Both the position numbers and the translations under genes were made by a program. The notes under the pieces were generated by a model. The model had not been told where the DNA came from, searched no databases, and saw only the letters and a list, made by a program, of their open reading frames with translations. From Candidatus Peregrinibacteria bacterium (GTDB lineage: Bacteria > Patescibacteriota > Gracilibacteria > UBA1369), in assembly GCA_014729615.1 (NCBI GenBank), contig WJJQ01000011.1:1-27429 (forward strand): DNA of 27,429 nucleotides. The letters run 5' to 3'. Numbering within the stretch: position 1 is the stretch's first letter; the number at the start of each line of letters is the position of its first letter. Shown in pieces: positions 7,063 through 14,270 of this stretch.

Positions 7063-8376
7063 ATGGATTTTATGACACAAGCCCAAAAAAAACCAGTCTT
7101 ATCGACACGTTTCGGCCACGTAGGCTTGGCTTTTTTAATGTTTTTGCCCGTTCTGGGCGAATTCGGGCGTATTTTCATTGGTCCATTCAACGGAATTATC
7201 GCCTCAGACATTATTATTCCACCATTTTTAATCATTTGGTTTTTTCTTTTTTTCACCGGGCCCCATCAACGCCTTAACAAAATACCCGAACGAATCTGGC
7301 TACCGCTACTGCTTTTCATAGCAATCGCATTTTTATCGTTACTCCGTTCATTGCTTTTTCTGGACAATTCCGAAGTTATTTCCGGATCCCTTTACTTAAT
7401 CAGGTTCATACAATACGCCCTGCTTTATTTTGTCACTTTAAGCTCAATCCAAACTTACAAACAAAAAGAAACACTCATAAAATTCATGGTCATTTCAGCG
7501 CTTTTAATAGCCATTGCCGGATTCATCCAATTACAAATTTTTCCCGACCTGCAAGAACTTGAGGCAGAGGGCTATGACCCGCATATCAACAGACTGGTTT
7601 CAACCTGGCTTGATCCAAATTTTGTGGGAGGATTTTTCGCGATCATCATTTCAGTTTTAACCGGAATATTTCTTTACAAAAAATCGCTCAAACAAAAAAT
7701 TACACTGGCGATTATCATTGCCATTTTGGCCGTCGCTCTTTTTCTTACATTTTCCAGATCGGCCTATCTTGCTTTAATAGCGGGATTGTTCGTCATAACA
7801 ATACTCAAATCTCGCAAACTTTTGGTCGCAATAACAATACTGTGCGTGCTCGGCCTTGCCGTTTCCGAAAGAGCACAGGAAAGAACAGCCGAATTAATAA
7901 CATCTATTTCATCTGTTCTTACTACAAATGCCGTTGAAAATCCCGATCCCACGGCGCGACTTCGCATTCAAAACTGGCAACAAACCTGGTATTTAATTGA
8001 AAAAAGACCCTTGCTTGGAAGCGGATACAATAATTTAAGGTCGGTAAATTACCGTGAAGGATTCGTGACCGACACCGAAATCCATTCCGCAAGCGGCTCT
8101 GACTCAAGCCTTTTAACAATTTTCGCCACAACCGGCGTTTTCGGTCTTATAACTTACCTTTGGATCATATTCCTTGCCCTAAAACACAGCTTTTTCGGCT
8201 GGCGCGATTCCAAATCAAAACCGGCATCTAAAGGTCTTTCTCTGGGAATTTTGGGCGCAACCACCTCAATTCTAATTCATTCACTGTTTGTAAACAGCCT
8301 GCTTTTCGCGCCAATATTAATATACCTCTGGCCGCTTTTCGCCATAGCGGAATCAACTCACTTTAAGAAATACTAA
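7063..8376 (+). CDS. O-antigen ligase / polysaccharide polymerase family membrane protein (Wzy_C)
   Basis: A 437-residue polytopic membrane protein with about ten to twelve hydrophobic helices. Family marks: WLDPNFVGGFFA at about 182-193, LTFSRSAYLALIAG at about 228-241, then a large extracytoplasmic loop (about 270-345). The loop carries DPTARLRIQNWQQTW, LLGSGYNN and HSASGSDSSLL, followed by helices to the C-terminus. This family (PF04932) includes O-antigen ligases, some polymerases and protein O-glycosyl transferases that move lipid-linked glycans on the outer face of the membrane. In a monoderm cell a glycan polymerase or surface-protein glycosylation role is more likely than LPS ligation; which of the two is not decidable here. 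Starts at ATG 7063 or ATG 7072. Its stop overlaps the convergent gene by 4 nt. Confidence 0.8.
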   Translation: MDFMTQAQKKPVLSTRFGHVGLAFLMFLPVLGEFGRIFIGPFNGIIASDIIIPPFLIIWFFLFFTGPHQRLNKIPERIWLPLLLFIAIAFLSLLRSLLFLDNSEVISGSLYLIRFIQYALLYFVTLSSIQTYKQKETLIKFMVISALLIAIAGFIQLQIFPDLQELEAEGYDPHINRLVSTWLDPNFVGGFFAIIISVLTGIFLYKKSLKQKITLAIIIAILAVALFLTFSRSAYLALIAGLFVITILKSRKLLVAITILCVLGLAVSERAQERTAELITSISSVLTTNAVENPDPTARLRIQNWQQTWYLIEKRPLLGSGYNNLRSVNYREGFVTDTEIHSASGSDSSLLTIFATTGVFGLITYLWIIFLALKHSFFGWRDSKSKPASKGLSLGILGATTSILIHSLFVNSLLFAPILIYLWPLFAIAESTHFKKY

Positions 8377-9578
8377 TAAACAGTATAACCCTGATCGGGT
8401 CTGTTCACGGAATAATCGAAACGATTGGTTGTATAATGAATTGCACCGCTTGAAACATTTTCCTGCTTCACGACCTCTTCCACAGGTTGCTCTTTTTTCT
8501 CAATTTCTTTTTCATAAACAGCTTGATCTTTATTAGGATCATCTATTTCAAACCATTTTTCATTATCATAAACATAAAACTTTGTCACAACTTCCGAATC
8601 AGCCAAATAAATATCCAGTTGATATTGTGAATCAATCGATCCTCTTGCCACCAGTTCCACAATTTCATATTTCAGATTTAAAGGAATCACCACCTGATCA
8701 AAAAAATGATCAGTGGCCGGGGTTCCCATATTTTCATTGTAATAAATAGAAAAGCCGGCTCCCGATTCCGTTTCCACCATTTCAACCGACGCTCCCGCAA
8801 CCATAACTTCCTTTTCCATCGCATCTGTTGCAATCACAACTTCCTTCACTCTTGTTTCAGCAATTTCAGACTGATTGTTTTTTTGATCAGTTCCATTCAA
8901 AGTCTCATCTTCAGTATTTACATCATTATTAACTTTAACTTTTTCATCCCATTTATCATCGTCCTTATCATCCTCATTTTCCTCGGCAACTTTTTCATCC
9001 CGCATATTTACCTCATAAGCGGGCACATAAACCGGGACCGTTGCCGGATCTTCATTACTTTCCAAATCCGCTTCCACAATATCATCATCGCCGACACTCA
9101 ACTCAAAATGATCCGAATTATCTTGCTCCAAATATTCTTTAGGCAATACAAGTCTTCCCGGAAAAGTTTTCAACTTGGATTCAGGCTCCTTCACTTCATT
9201 CTCAACAATTTTTTCTTCATTCTCGGTATCTTCCCCCGCTTCGTTTTCATTTTGCGTTTGTTCATCATTAATAACCGGTTTAACCACATCCGTATTAATT
9301 TCAACCGGCAATTCCATCATTTTGGCCGCCACAAACATTAAAACAAAAGCAGATGGAACCGCCACCAATACGTATTTCCATCTGCGAACAAAATTACCTA
9401 TAAAATTTCCCTCAAAATTGCCACTTTTTTCGGGCTCTTTTGTTACGTTAATTCCGTTCAGCAATTTTCCCTTCAATTCATTCTTGAATTTATCATCAAT
9501 CGTAATATTTTCCTTACGCTTCATTGCAATAAGTTTCGATACCACGTCTGAAAAATATTTACTGTTAATTTTGCTCAC
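8373..9578 (-). CDS. Probable membrane anti-sigma factor partner of the adjacent ECF sigma
   Basis: A 401-residue protein whose GTG start is one base after the stop of the ECF sigma gene. The N-terminal 68 residues are cytoplasmic and mostly helical (KYFSDVVSKLIAMKRKE) and sit where anti-sigma domains sit. One transmembrane helix lies at about 69-87 (YVLVAVPSAFVLMFVAA). An outside region follows with a long Glu/Asp/Asn-rich low-complexity linker (about 100-245). A folded C-terminal domain comes last (about 255-345, with FSIYYNEN, LNLKYEIVELV, YQLDIYLAD, WFEIDD) and then a tail. No zinc-binding H..C..C motif is visible, so it is not a ZAS-type anti-sigma. The role is inferred from topology and position. 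It would hold the sigma at the membrane and release it on an envelope signal. Confidence 0.65.
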   Translation of the reverse strand: MSKINSKYFSDVVSKLIAMKRKENITIDDKFKNELKGKLLNGINVTKEPEKSGNFEGNFIGNFVRRWKYVLVAVPSAFVLMFVAAKMMELPVEINTDVVKPVINDEQTQNENEAGEDTENEEKIVENEVKEPESKLKTFPGRLVLPKEYLEQDNSDHFELSVGDDDIVEADLESNEDPATVPVYVPAYEVNMRDEKVAEENEDDKDDDKWDEKVKVNNDVNTEDETLNGTDQKNNQSEIAETRVKEVVIATDAMEKEVMVAGASVEMVETESGAGFSIYYNENMGTPATDHFFDQVVIPLNLKYEIVELVARGSIDSQYQLDIYLADSEVVTKFYVYDNEKWFEIDDPNKDQAVYEKEIEKKEQPVEEVVKQENVSSGAIHYTTNRFDYSVNRPDQGYTVY

Positions 9579-9579
9579 T

Positions 9580-10125
9580 TTAAGAATTTTTTAATAATTG
9601 TTTAACTTTTTTTAATGCTCTGAAAACCTTAACACCAATATGATTTGCGCTTAATCCCATTATTTCGGCAATTTCAATATTCGATACTTCTTCAAAAAAT
9701 TTAAGTCGAATTATTTCACGATCCTCATGTTCTAATTTAGATAATACAATTTCTATAGATTCCTTACGCTCCGTATCTTCAAAATCTTTAACAACATCAA
9801 CTTTTGTATCCGCGATCTGAGCTCCTTCTTCAAGGTCGGCTTTTTTCATTTTTCCCTGATCCCTATACCACTTAAGAACGTTATTATGCGCAATTTTGTA
9901 TAACCAGGTCGAAAACGGATACCCTCGATACTCATAGCTTTGCATGTGAGTTAGCGCGTCAAAAAATGTCTGACTTACTAAATCATGAACCGTTTCTTTG
10001 TCACTGACTCGTCTAAACACATATTTATAGATCCGGTCAAAGTATTTGTCATACAACGATCCGAAATGTTTAGAGTCCTGTTTTGCCAGTTCTACAAGCT
10101 TTTTGTCTTTATCTTGCTCTCGCAC
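9580..10125 (-). CDS. ECF-type RNA polymerase sigma factor
   Basis: A 181-residue sigma-70 family protein of ECF size. Region 2 spans about 21-90 (FGSLYDKYFDRIYKYVFRRV, DLVSQTFFDAL, PFSTWLYKIAHN, KWYRDQ), which melts and binds the -10 element. Region 4 spans about 124-174 (EDREIIRLKFFEEVSN, IAEIMGLS, HIGVKVFRALKKVK), a helix-turn-helix for the -35. It starts with GTG in TACCTGTGCG and has no SD. It is followed at once by the membrane protein at 8373-9578, a classic sigma/anti-sigma arrangement. A consensus-like promoter lies at 10152-10181. Its target genes cannot be seen; the surface cassette and lipoproteins nearby are candidates only by proximity. Confidence 0.9.
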   Translation of the reverse strand: MREQDKDKKLVELAKQDSKHFGSLYDKYFDRIYKYVFRRVSDKETVHDLVSQTFFDALTHMQSYEYRGYPFSTWLYKIAHNNVLKWYRDQGKMKKADLEEGAQIADTKVDVVKDFEDTERKESIEIVLSKLEHEDREIIRLKFFEEVSNIEIAEIMGLSANHIGVKVFRALKKVKQLLKNS

Positions 10126-10151
10126 AGGTAGGTACCTAAATAATTAAGGTA

Positions 10152-10181
10152 CTATTATGCGTATATTTTGCAACTTGTCAA
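10152..10181 (-). promoter_or_regulatory. Promoter of the ECF sigma operon
   Basis: On the minus strand: TTGACA (10176-10181), 17-18 bp, then ATAATA/TAATAG (10152-10158). The predicted start near 10146 leaves a leader of about 20 nt before the GTG at 10125. The leader contains the palindrome GGTACC. Confidence 0.65.
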
Positions 10182-10213
10182 TAGATCGTGGCTGTAAGAA
10201 TACATTTTACTCT

Positions 10214-10256
10214 CACTGGCACAATTTATATAAAAATTATATAAACTGTGCTAGTG
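10214..10256. repeat. Near-perfect 43-bp inverted repeat between divergent genes
   Basis: The arm CACTGGCACAATTTATATAA (10214-10233) faces TTATATAAACTGTGCTAGTG (10237-10256) across an AAA spacer. Eighteen of 20 positions pair and one mismatch would be a G-U in RNA. No T-run follows on either side, so a cis-regulatory palindrome is at least as likely as a terminator. It lies between the sigma promoter and the lipoprotein gene at 10344. Confidence 0.8.
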
Positions 10257-10305
10257 CCAAAATCGACGGCATACAAATTCCACTGGAAATATCCCTTTTT
10301 TTTGC

Positions 10306-10311
10306 TAATAT
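10306..10311 (+). promoter_or_regulatory. Possible extended -10 for the lipoprotein gene
   Basis: TTGCTAATAT places a TG-like extended -10 (TAATAT) about 33 nt before the ATG at 10344. The -35 (CTGGAA at 10283) is poor. This is a weak call. Confidence 0.3.
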
Positions 10312-10343
10312 TAAGTCGCAATTTAACCTAATTTAAGTCTAAA

Positions 10344-10835
10344 ATGTTAAAAAAAGCGCTTACAACAACTTTGATCCTAACTTTACTCACACTTGCGGGA
10401 TGCTCAAGCGTCCCAAGCAACCTTACCGAGGCAGAACAGCAGGTATACCAAATTCAAAACGAAACAGCTAAAAAAGTAGACCAAATCAATAATTTCTTCG
10501 CATCAAATAACATTAATTACGAACGAGCCATCCAATCTCTTAACGACCTGAAGCAACTGGCCGAAAATGGACTCCGAAAACTGGAAAACCTTAAAGACGA
10601 TCCTAAGGTTCAAGAAAACGTTTCAGAAACAATCCGAACTCTTCAAAGCACCGAACGCCTAACAGCAAAAATTGAAGAACTGTCCACAAAAGCAAATACG
10701 CTTGTAGGCGAAGGCAAAGACACAGCCCAAAACGAAATAGATCAACTTAACAAACAAATCGACGGATACGTCAAAAGACTTGAATCAGCGCAAGAAAAAC
10801 TGGACCGACTAAGCAAAGCTTTAGCGGATAACTAA
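10344..10835 (+). CDS. Coiled-coil lipoprotein of unknown function
   Basis: A 163-residue lipoprotein. The signal peptide and lipobox LAGC put the modified Cys at residue 20. The rest (about 28-160) is almost wholly helical, with heptad-like spacing of Leu/Ile and charged residues (VYQIQNETAKKVDQI, ALNDL-type repeats, DTAQNEIDQLNKQIDGYVKR). This predicts a long membrane-tethered coiled coil on the outer face. There is no catalytic motif and no cysteine other than the lipobox one. It is divergent from the ECF sigma operon with a palindrome between, so it may be a target of that sigma, which is inference. TTTAACC lies 16 nt before the start. Confidence 0.75.
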   Translation: MLKKALTTTLILTLLTLAGCSSVPSNLTEAEQQVYQIQNETAKKVDQINNFFASNNINYERAIQSLNDLKQLAENGLRKLENLKDDPKVQENVSETIRTLQSTERLTAKIEELSTKANTLVGEGKDTAQNEIDQLNKQIDGYVKRLESAQEKLDRLSKALADN

Positions 10836-10837
10836 GA

Positions 10838-11251
10838 CTAAAAATCCACTTTTCGCCTGTTTTCCTTGATTTCAGAGTGCCTATGCTTTTCAGCCAACAT
10901 TTTTTCCTTCGCTTTGCGCGACCTTCTTTTCTTTTGCTTGCGAATTTTAAAAATACGCTTGGCTTCATCACTTTCTTCACCCATCTTCAAGGAATCCAGT
11001 TTTCGTATCAACAATTTATATGCTGAAATTCTGTTTTTACTTTGTTCACGATGTTTCTGACACCTCACCTCAACCCCGGTCGGAATATGCTTAAGCAAAA
11101 CACAACTCGAAGTTTTATTAATCTTCTGACCACCCTTGCCACCTCCCCTTACAAATTGCTCATCAATATCTTCAGCCTGAATACAAAGCCGACTGGCTTT
11201 ATCCAAAAATTCATCCGGTAATATCACGGGGAAGCCCGCATTATTAACCAT
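10838..11251 (-). CDS. Peptide-chain release-factor-like protein (GGQ, ribosome rescue)
   Basis: A 137-residue protein from the ATG at 11251. The in-frame TTG at 11260 would overlap the upstream gene and is less likely. It is a stand-alone RF-1 catalytic domain (PF00472). FVRGGGKGGQKINK holds the GGQ that triggers peptidyl-tRNA hydrolysis (residues 40-42), then LKHIPTGVEVRCQKHREQSK and a very basic C-terminal tail (RIFKIRKQKKRRSRKAKEK). It has no codon-recognition domain, so it should act on stalled ribosomes like ArfB or the mitochondrial C12orf65/MTRFR group. The family marks resemble the latter (D.DEQF.RGGGKGGQ.INKTSS). It sits one base after the preceding gene, in a three-gene operon with two unrecognised genes. 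Confidence 0.85.
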   Translation of the reverse strand: MVNNAGFPVILPDEFLDKASRLCIQAEDIDEQFVRGGGKGGQKINKTSSCVLLKHIPTGVEVRCQKHREQSKNRISAYKLLIRKLDSLKMGEESDEAKRIFKIRKQKKRRSRKAKEKMLAEKHRHSEIKENRRKVDF

Positions 11252-11252
11252 A

Positions 11253-12197
11253 TTAATCAATAATGATCATTGCGAAATCAATGCTATCCAGCAAATCCAT
11301 ATAAAGAACTTCACTGCTGTTTCTAATTTTTCTCACCCCACTTGTAAAAAGCATTGAAGCACGCAACTTATTTACAATTTCATCCAGACTTATCTGGTTT
11401 TTTTCGGCATTCAACTCAAGAAAATCCTTTTGTTCCCTGGCATAATTATCAAGCACATCGCCATATGACCCCTCATTATTAACTATCCACGAATACAGTC
11501 TTAAACTTAAACCTGAATATACATTTTTACACATTGCCGCTATCTGTTCCGTTGTTAAATGCTCATTATGATTCTGCACAAATCTTTCCACGGCGCTTAT
11601 TATAGGATCAATATTAATACCCAAAGACAACAATAAATATGTTTCGTAATACAAATACTTGTACAACAATATTCTTTTTAGATTTCCCTTATCACGGTCA
11701 TAAACCTCAGGCACTTCGGGAGTAACAACATCAGCGGCACTCATTTGTATATCCGCAATAACCGCTATTGGTGTTTTTGGCGTCTCCACCAAATCTTCCA
11801 AATCAAAATCTAAAATTTCCCAATTTATGTCTTTACCCTCTTTTTTTGCAATGGTAAGAACGTTCTTCGGTGCAATTTTCCCGATTTGTTCATTTTCTTT
11901 CTGAATTTTTTTAACTCTTGTTAAAGGGATCGGTGCCGTTTTTTCAACAGGCACGGCCTCTTCCGTCTTCAATTGCTCAATTTCTCTTATCGGAGAATCT
12001 ATTTCAATATCAACATGATCGGCGTTTTCCCAGCTTCTATCAAGCGCGATCACGTCCAAAATTTCATTTAACGTTTCAAAGTCATAGTTTTCTCGAATCG
12101 CTTCCAATTCTTCTAGAGTGATTATAAACTGCGCTGTTGAAGGAATATTTGGCTCCAATTCAAAAGCCGATGATCCCACTATTTTTTCCTTGGACAT
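11253..12197 (-). CDS. Unrecognised soluble protein (314 aa)
   Basis: No family recognised. There is no signal peptide and no membrane helix. The N-terminal part (1-170) is acidic with low-complexity stretches (ELEPNIPSTAQF, EEAVPVEKTAPIPL). The C-terminal part (about 180-314) is predicted helical (RILLYKYLYYETYLLLSL, ISAVERFVQNHNEHLTTEQI, SLDEIVNKLRASMLF) and could be a small all-alpha domain. It is the middle gene of an apparent operon (12756 to 10838) with a second unknown and the GGQ rescue protein. TAAC lies 7 nt before the ATG in place of an SD. Its N-terminal style (acidic linker, IP-rich) resembles the 167-residue neighbour, so the two may act together. Confidence 0.7.
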   Translation of the reverse strand: MSKEKIVGSSAFELEPNIPSTAQFIITLEELEAIRENYDFETLNEILDVIALDRSWENADHVDIEIDSPIREIEQLKTEEAVPVEKTAPIPLTRVKKIQKENEQIGKIAPKNVLTIAKKEGKDINWEILDFDLEDLVETPKTPIAVIADIQMSAADVVTPEVPEVYDRDKGNLKRILLYKYLYYETYLLLSLGINIDPIISAVERFVQNHNEHLTTEQIAAMCKNVYSGLSLRLYSWIVNNEGSYGDVLDNYAREQKDFLELNAEKNQISLDEIVNKLRASMLFTSGVRKIRNSSEVLYMDLLDSIDFAMIIID

Positions 12198-12237
12198 AAA
12201 AAAAGTTATTAATGCGCAGGCATGTTAAATAAAAGTG

Positions 12238-12248
12238 GACAAATTGTC
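12238..12248. promoter_or_regulatory. Short palindrome upstream of the 314-aa gene
   Basis: GACAAATTGTC is a perfect 5+1+5 palindrome 41-51 nt before the ATG at 12197 and between two genes of one operon. A weak promoter (TAGACA, 17 bp, TAACAT on the minus strand) overlaps it. This is a possible operator. Confidence 0.3.
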
Positions 12249-12252
12249 TATA

Positions 12253-12756
12253 TTAGTTACTGCTTTTTTTCGCCAAAATTCGTTGAAACATTTTCGCAAT
12301 CCTTCTTAATCTCTTTAATTCACTAATTTTTTGATCATATAATGACTCTTTCATGGCGTACTTATTCACAAATCTTTTCGCATCCATCATCATTGGCACA
12401 TCATCAAGACTTTCTCCTTCAATTTGACTGATCAATTCATCCAAATACATTTGATATTTAATAAAAACAGCCATTTTATCGGTATCTTCAATTTCCAAAA
12501 AACCATTACAGCCCGGCAATAATTCCGTCAATTTTTGCTTAAACAAACTATGATTATGCATCATGCGCTCATCCGCGCTTTGCATTTCGATTACCGGCGC
12601 GGTTCTTTTAACCTTTTCAAGCGTAAAATCAATCACTTCGGCAACCGGCCTCGCATTCGTTTCCACACCTCTAATATGCGAATACTCTTCTTCGCTTTCA
12701 ACAACATCCGGTACGAGTCTTAATCTTTTATCCTGATTATGTCCTTCATCTACCAT
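12253..12756 (-). CDS. Unrecognised soluble protein (167 aa)
   Basis: No family recognised. A cytoplasmic-looking protein with no signal peptide or helix in the membrane. Residues 1-65 are charged and probably disordered. Residues about 66-165 look helical (HNHSLFKQKLTELLPG, MAVFIKYQMYLDELISQIEG, DQKISELKRLRRIAKMFQRI). The end is strongly basic (KRLRRIAKMFQRILAKK) and amphipathic, so nucleic-acid or membrane contact is possible. It is first in the operon with the 314-aa protein and the GGQ rescue protein, behind an extended -10 promoter formed at the stop codon of the upstream gene. Confidence 0.65.
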   Translation of the reverse strand: MVDEGHNQDKRLRLVPDVVESEEEYSHIRGVETNARPVAEVIDFTLEKVKRTAPVIEMQSADERMMHNHSLFKQKLTELLPGCNGFLEIEDTDKMAVFIKYQMYLDELISQIEGESLDDVPMMMDAKRFVNKYAMKESLYDQKISELKRLRRIAKMFQRILAKKSSN

Positions 12757-12777
12757 ATAAATAATAACTTCGCTTTT

Positions 12778-12786
12778 ATTATATCA
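12778..12786 (-). promoter_or_regulatory. Extended -10 promoter fused to the upstream stop codon
   Basis: On the minus strand TGATATAAT combines the TGA stop of the 12784-13785 gene with a perfect TATAAT (12778-12783). The expected start near 12771 gives a leader of about 15 nt before the ATG at 12756. No good -35 is seen, as is usual for extended -10 promoters. Confidence 0.6.
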
Positions 12787-13785
12787 CGGATAATCTTTTC
12801 GCGCTTTATAATATAGAGTCACATTAAAATCATACGCCGATTGACTGCATTGATTTCTAATTCCCCAAATAATGTATTGATCACCGTCAACGTCCACGTT
12901 CATTGTTGAATTGTTAGCCAGCTGATCACCATTAATTCGTGCTATTTCCGCTCCATTGGCAATACTGAAACCTGAATCAACGTCATTTCCGCCGGTTCCC
13001 CACACTTCAACGGCAATATATTGATTGGGATCATTTGGCTGATTACAAGTCAATTGTCTTTGTGAATAACTGAATCCCGTAATGGTAATGTCTCTTGGAA
13101 TATAAAAACCTATCTCCCGGTTTTGCCCAAATCCAAGCCCGTCACCCCATTTAACCGCGCAATCGGGGTCAGACCCCATATGCCCCCACTGTTCACACTT
13201 ACCGTTACCTTCGTCTTTGCTTTCACCCCAAATAACATCTTCAAATGTACTCAACCATTTATTCCTCCCATTGCTAATATCGCAAACATATAAATTTCCG
13301 GTGGTACTATCCATCCAGAATTCACCAAAAGTATCAGCGTCACAAGGTCCCGGCGGATCAGTGGTTGGATTTACTTCAATCGGAAACAATAAAGAAGTAC
13401 CAAAAGTAGAAAACGCGCCTTCGGAATCATCCCAGCCAAACTGACCTCCTTCACCGTTATCAAAATTTATTATTATATCGCTGCCATCTCCGGTCCCCAA
13501 AGACAAGTCACCCTCCACATCAATCGAATGACTGAAATTAAAACTGTTTGAAGATATATTCCATTTTATTACACCGTTTTCAGCCGGATCAAAATCATTC
13601 CCGAATTGAATGGAAGTATTGTTAGATCCGCTTCCAAAAGCATCTAAAAGCAGATTTTCCGATGGCAAATCATGAAAAATGTCATCCTGAAAAACAATAA
13701 TAGCTCCCGCATTTTGTACAAAAACTGCAAAAATCATCAACAAAACTAATCCTGATTGTAAAAAAAGCTTTATCATAACAGGCAT
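12784..13785 (-). CDS. Secreted fibre-like surface protein
   Basis: A 333-residue exported protein with a signal peptide at about 1-28 (MIKLFLQSGLVLLMIFAVFVQNAGA). The mature part is Asp/Asn/Gly-rich. Residues 60-130 have short beta-repeat text like tail-fibre shafts (FNFSHSIDVEGDLSLG, GGQFGWDDSEGAF). Residues about 146-179 carry a small Cys module (GPCDADTFGEFWMDSTTGNL, YVCDISNGRNKW) of the kind found near the ends of phage fibres and bacterial surface fibres. Residues 185-333 form a predicted beta-sandwich with four more cysteines that could form disulfides. I do not recognise a named family. It has an alternative start at Met4. It may be an adhesin or pilus-like surface fibre, which is inference from composition only. 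Confidence 0.65.
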   Translation of the reverse strand: MPVMIKLFLQSGLVLLMIFAVFVQNAGAIIVFQDDIFHDLPSENLLLDAFGSGSNNTSIQFGNDFDPAENGVIKWNISSNSFNFSHSIDVEGDLSLGTGDGSDIIINFDNGEGGQFGWDDSEGAFSTFGTSLLFPIEVNPTTDPPGPCDADTFGEFWMDSTTGNLYVCDISNGRNKWLSTFEDVIWGESKDEGNGKCEQWGHMGSDPDCAVKWGDGLGFGQNREIGFYIPRDITITGFSYSQRQLTCNQPNDPNQYIAVEVWGTGGNDVDSGFSIANGAEIARINGDQLANNSTMNVDVDGDQYIIWGIRNQCSQSAYDFNVTLYYKARKDYP

Positions 13786-13802
13786 TTTATCATTATTCGA
13801 TC

Positions 13803-13814
13803 ATTGTTGACAAT
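13803..13814. promoter_or_regulatory. Possible operator between divergent genes
   Basis: ATTGTTGACAAT is a 5+2+5 inverted repeat between the genes starting at 13785 (minus) and 13887 (plus), just upstream of the plus-strand promoter. Confidence 0.3.
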
Positions 13815-13826
13815 CATATTAAATAA

Positions 13827-13855
13827 TTGGCTTTTCCCGTACTCGGGAGTATAAT
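13827..13855 (+). promoter_or_regulatory. Promoter of the small membrane protein
   Basis: TTGGCT (13827-13832), 17-bp spacer, TATAAT (13850-13855). The spacer holds CCCGTACTCGGG, a 4+4+4 inverted repeat centred between the two boxes, a place where MerR-type or repressor operators occur. Whether it is bound is unknown. Confidence 0.65.
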
Positions 13856-13886
13856 TCTAGATAACCTAATCCCTAACCAAAACAAC

Positions 13887-14270
13887 ATGGAAGCAACAAT
13901 GGTTATTGCCAAACTGGCAGCAATTTTATACCTGGCCGTTGGTCTTGGAATTTTACTAAGCCCCACTCATTACAGATCCATTTATAAGGAAGTTATTTCT
14001 TCACCCACTCTCACGTATTTTTCAGCTTTAATGGCACTTTTTTTCGGCACATTAATAGTACTGTTTCACAATATTTGGGTACAAAACTGGCCGGTTTTAA
14101 TTACATTAATCGGTTGGATCGGTATGTTAAAAGGAACTATTATTCTTATCTTTCCGAAAAGCCTTAAAATCTGGAAACCCCTTCTCGACCACAACACCGG
14201 TTTAATGATCGGCGGACTGATAGCAGTTGCCATAGGTGGAGTTCTTGGCTATTTTAGCCTTTTATCTTAG
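13887..14270 (+). CDS. Small four-helix integral membrane protein
   Basis: A 127-residue protein from the ATG at 13887. The in-frame TTG at 13827 is the -35 box of the promoter and is rejected. Four hydrophobic helices are visible: about 5-24 (VIAKLAAILYLAVGLGILL), 41-61 (LTYFSALMALFFGTLIVLF), 68-88 and 104-125. The short polar loops have no catalytic motif. It resembles small inner-membrane proteins of unknown function. TAACC lies 9 nt before the start instead of an SD. Its transcript ends in a hairpin inside the 3' end of the convergent gene, with which it overlaps by 17 nt. Confidence 0.7.
   Translation: MEATMVIAKLAAILYLAVGLGILLSPTHYRSIYKEVISSPTLTYFSALMALFFGTLIVLFHNIWVQNWPVLITLIGWIGMLKGTIILIFPKSLKIWKPLLDHNTGLMIGGLIAVAIGGVLGYFSLLS

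Noticed and set aside
8706..9341. 211-codon plus-strand ORF opposite the anti-sigma gene
   Set aside because: It is rich in Phe, Ile and Arg with no domain logic, and mirrors the acidic, AT-rich gene on the other strand. The minus-strand frame has a coherent sigma/anti-sigma arrangement.
11252..11260. TTG start for the GGQ protein overlapping the upstream gene
   Set aside because: The ATG at 11251 lies one base after the upstream stop and keeps the whole family domain.
13827..13886. TTG start extending the small membrane protein by 20 codons
   Set aside because: The TTG is part of the -35 box and the ATG at 13887 has the TAAC element at normal distance.
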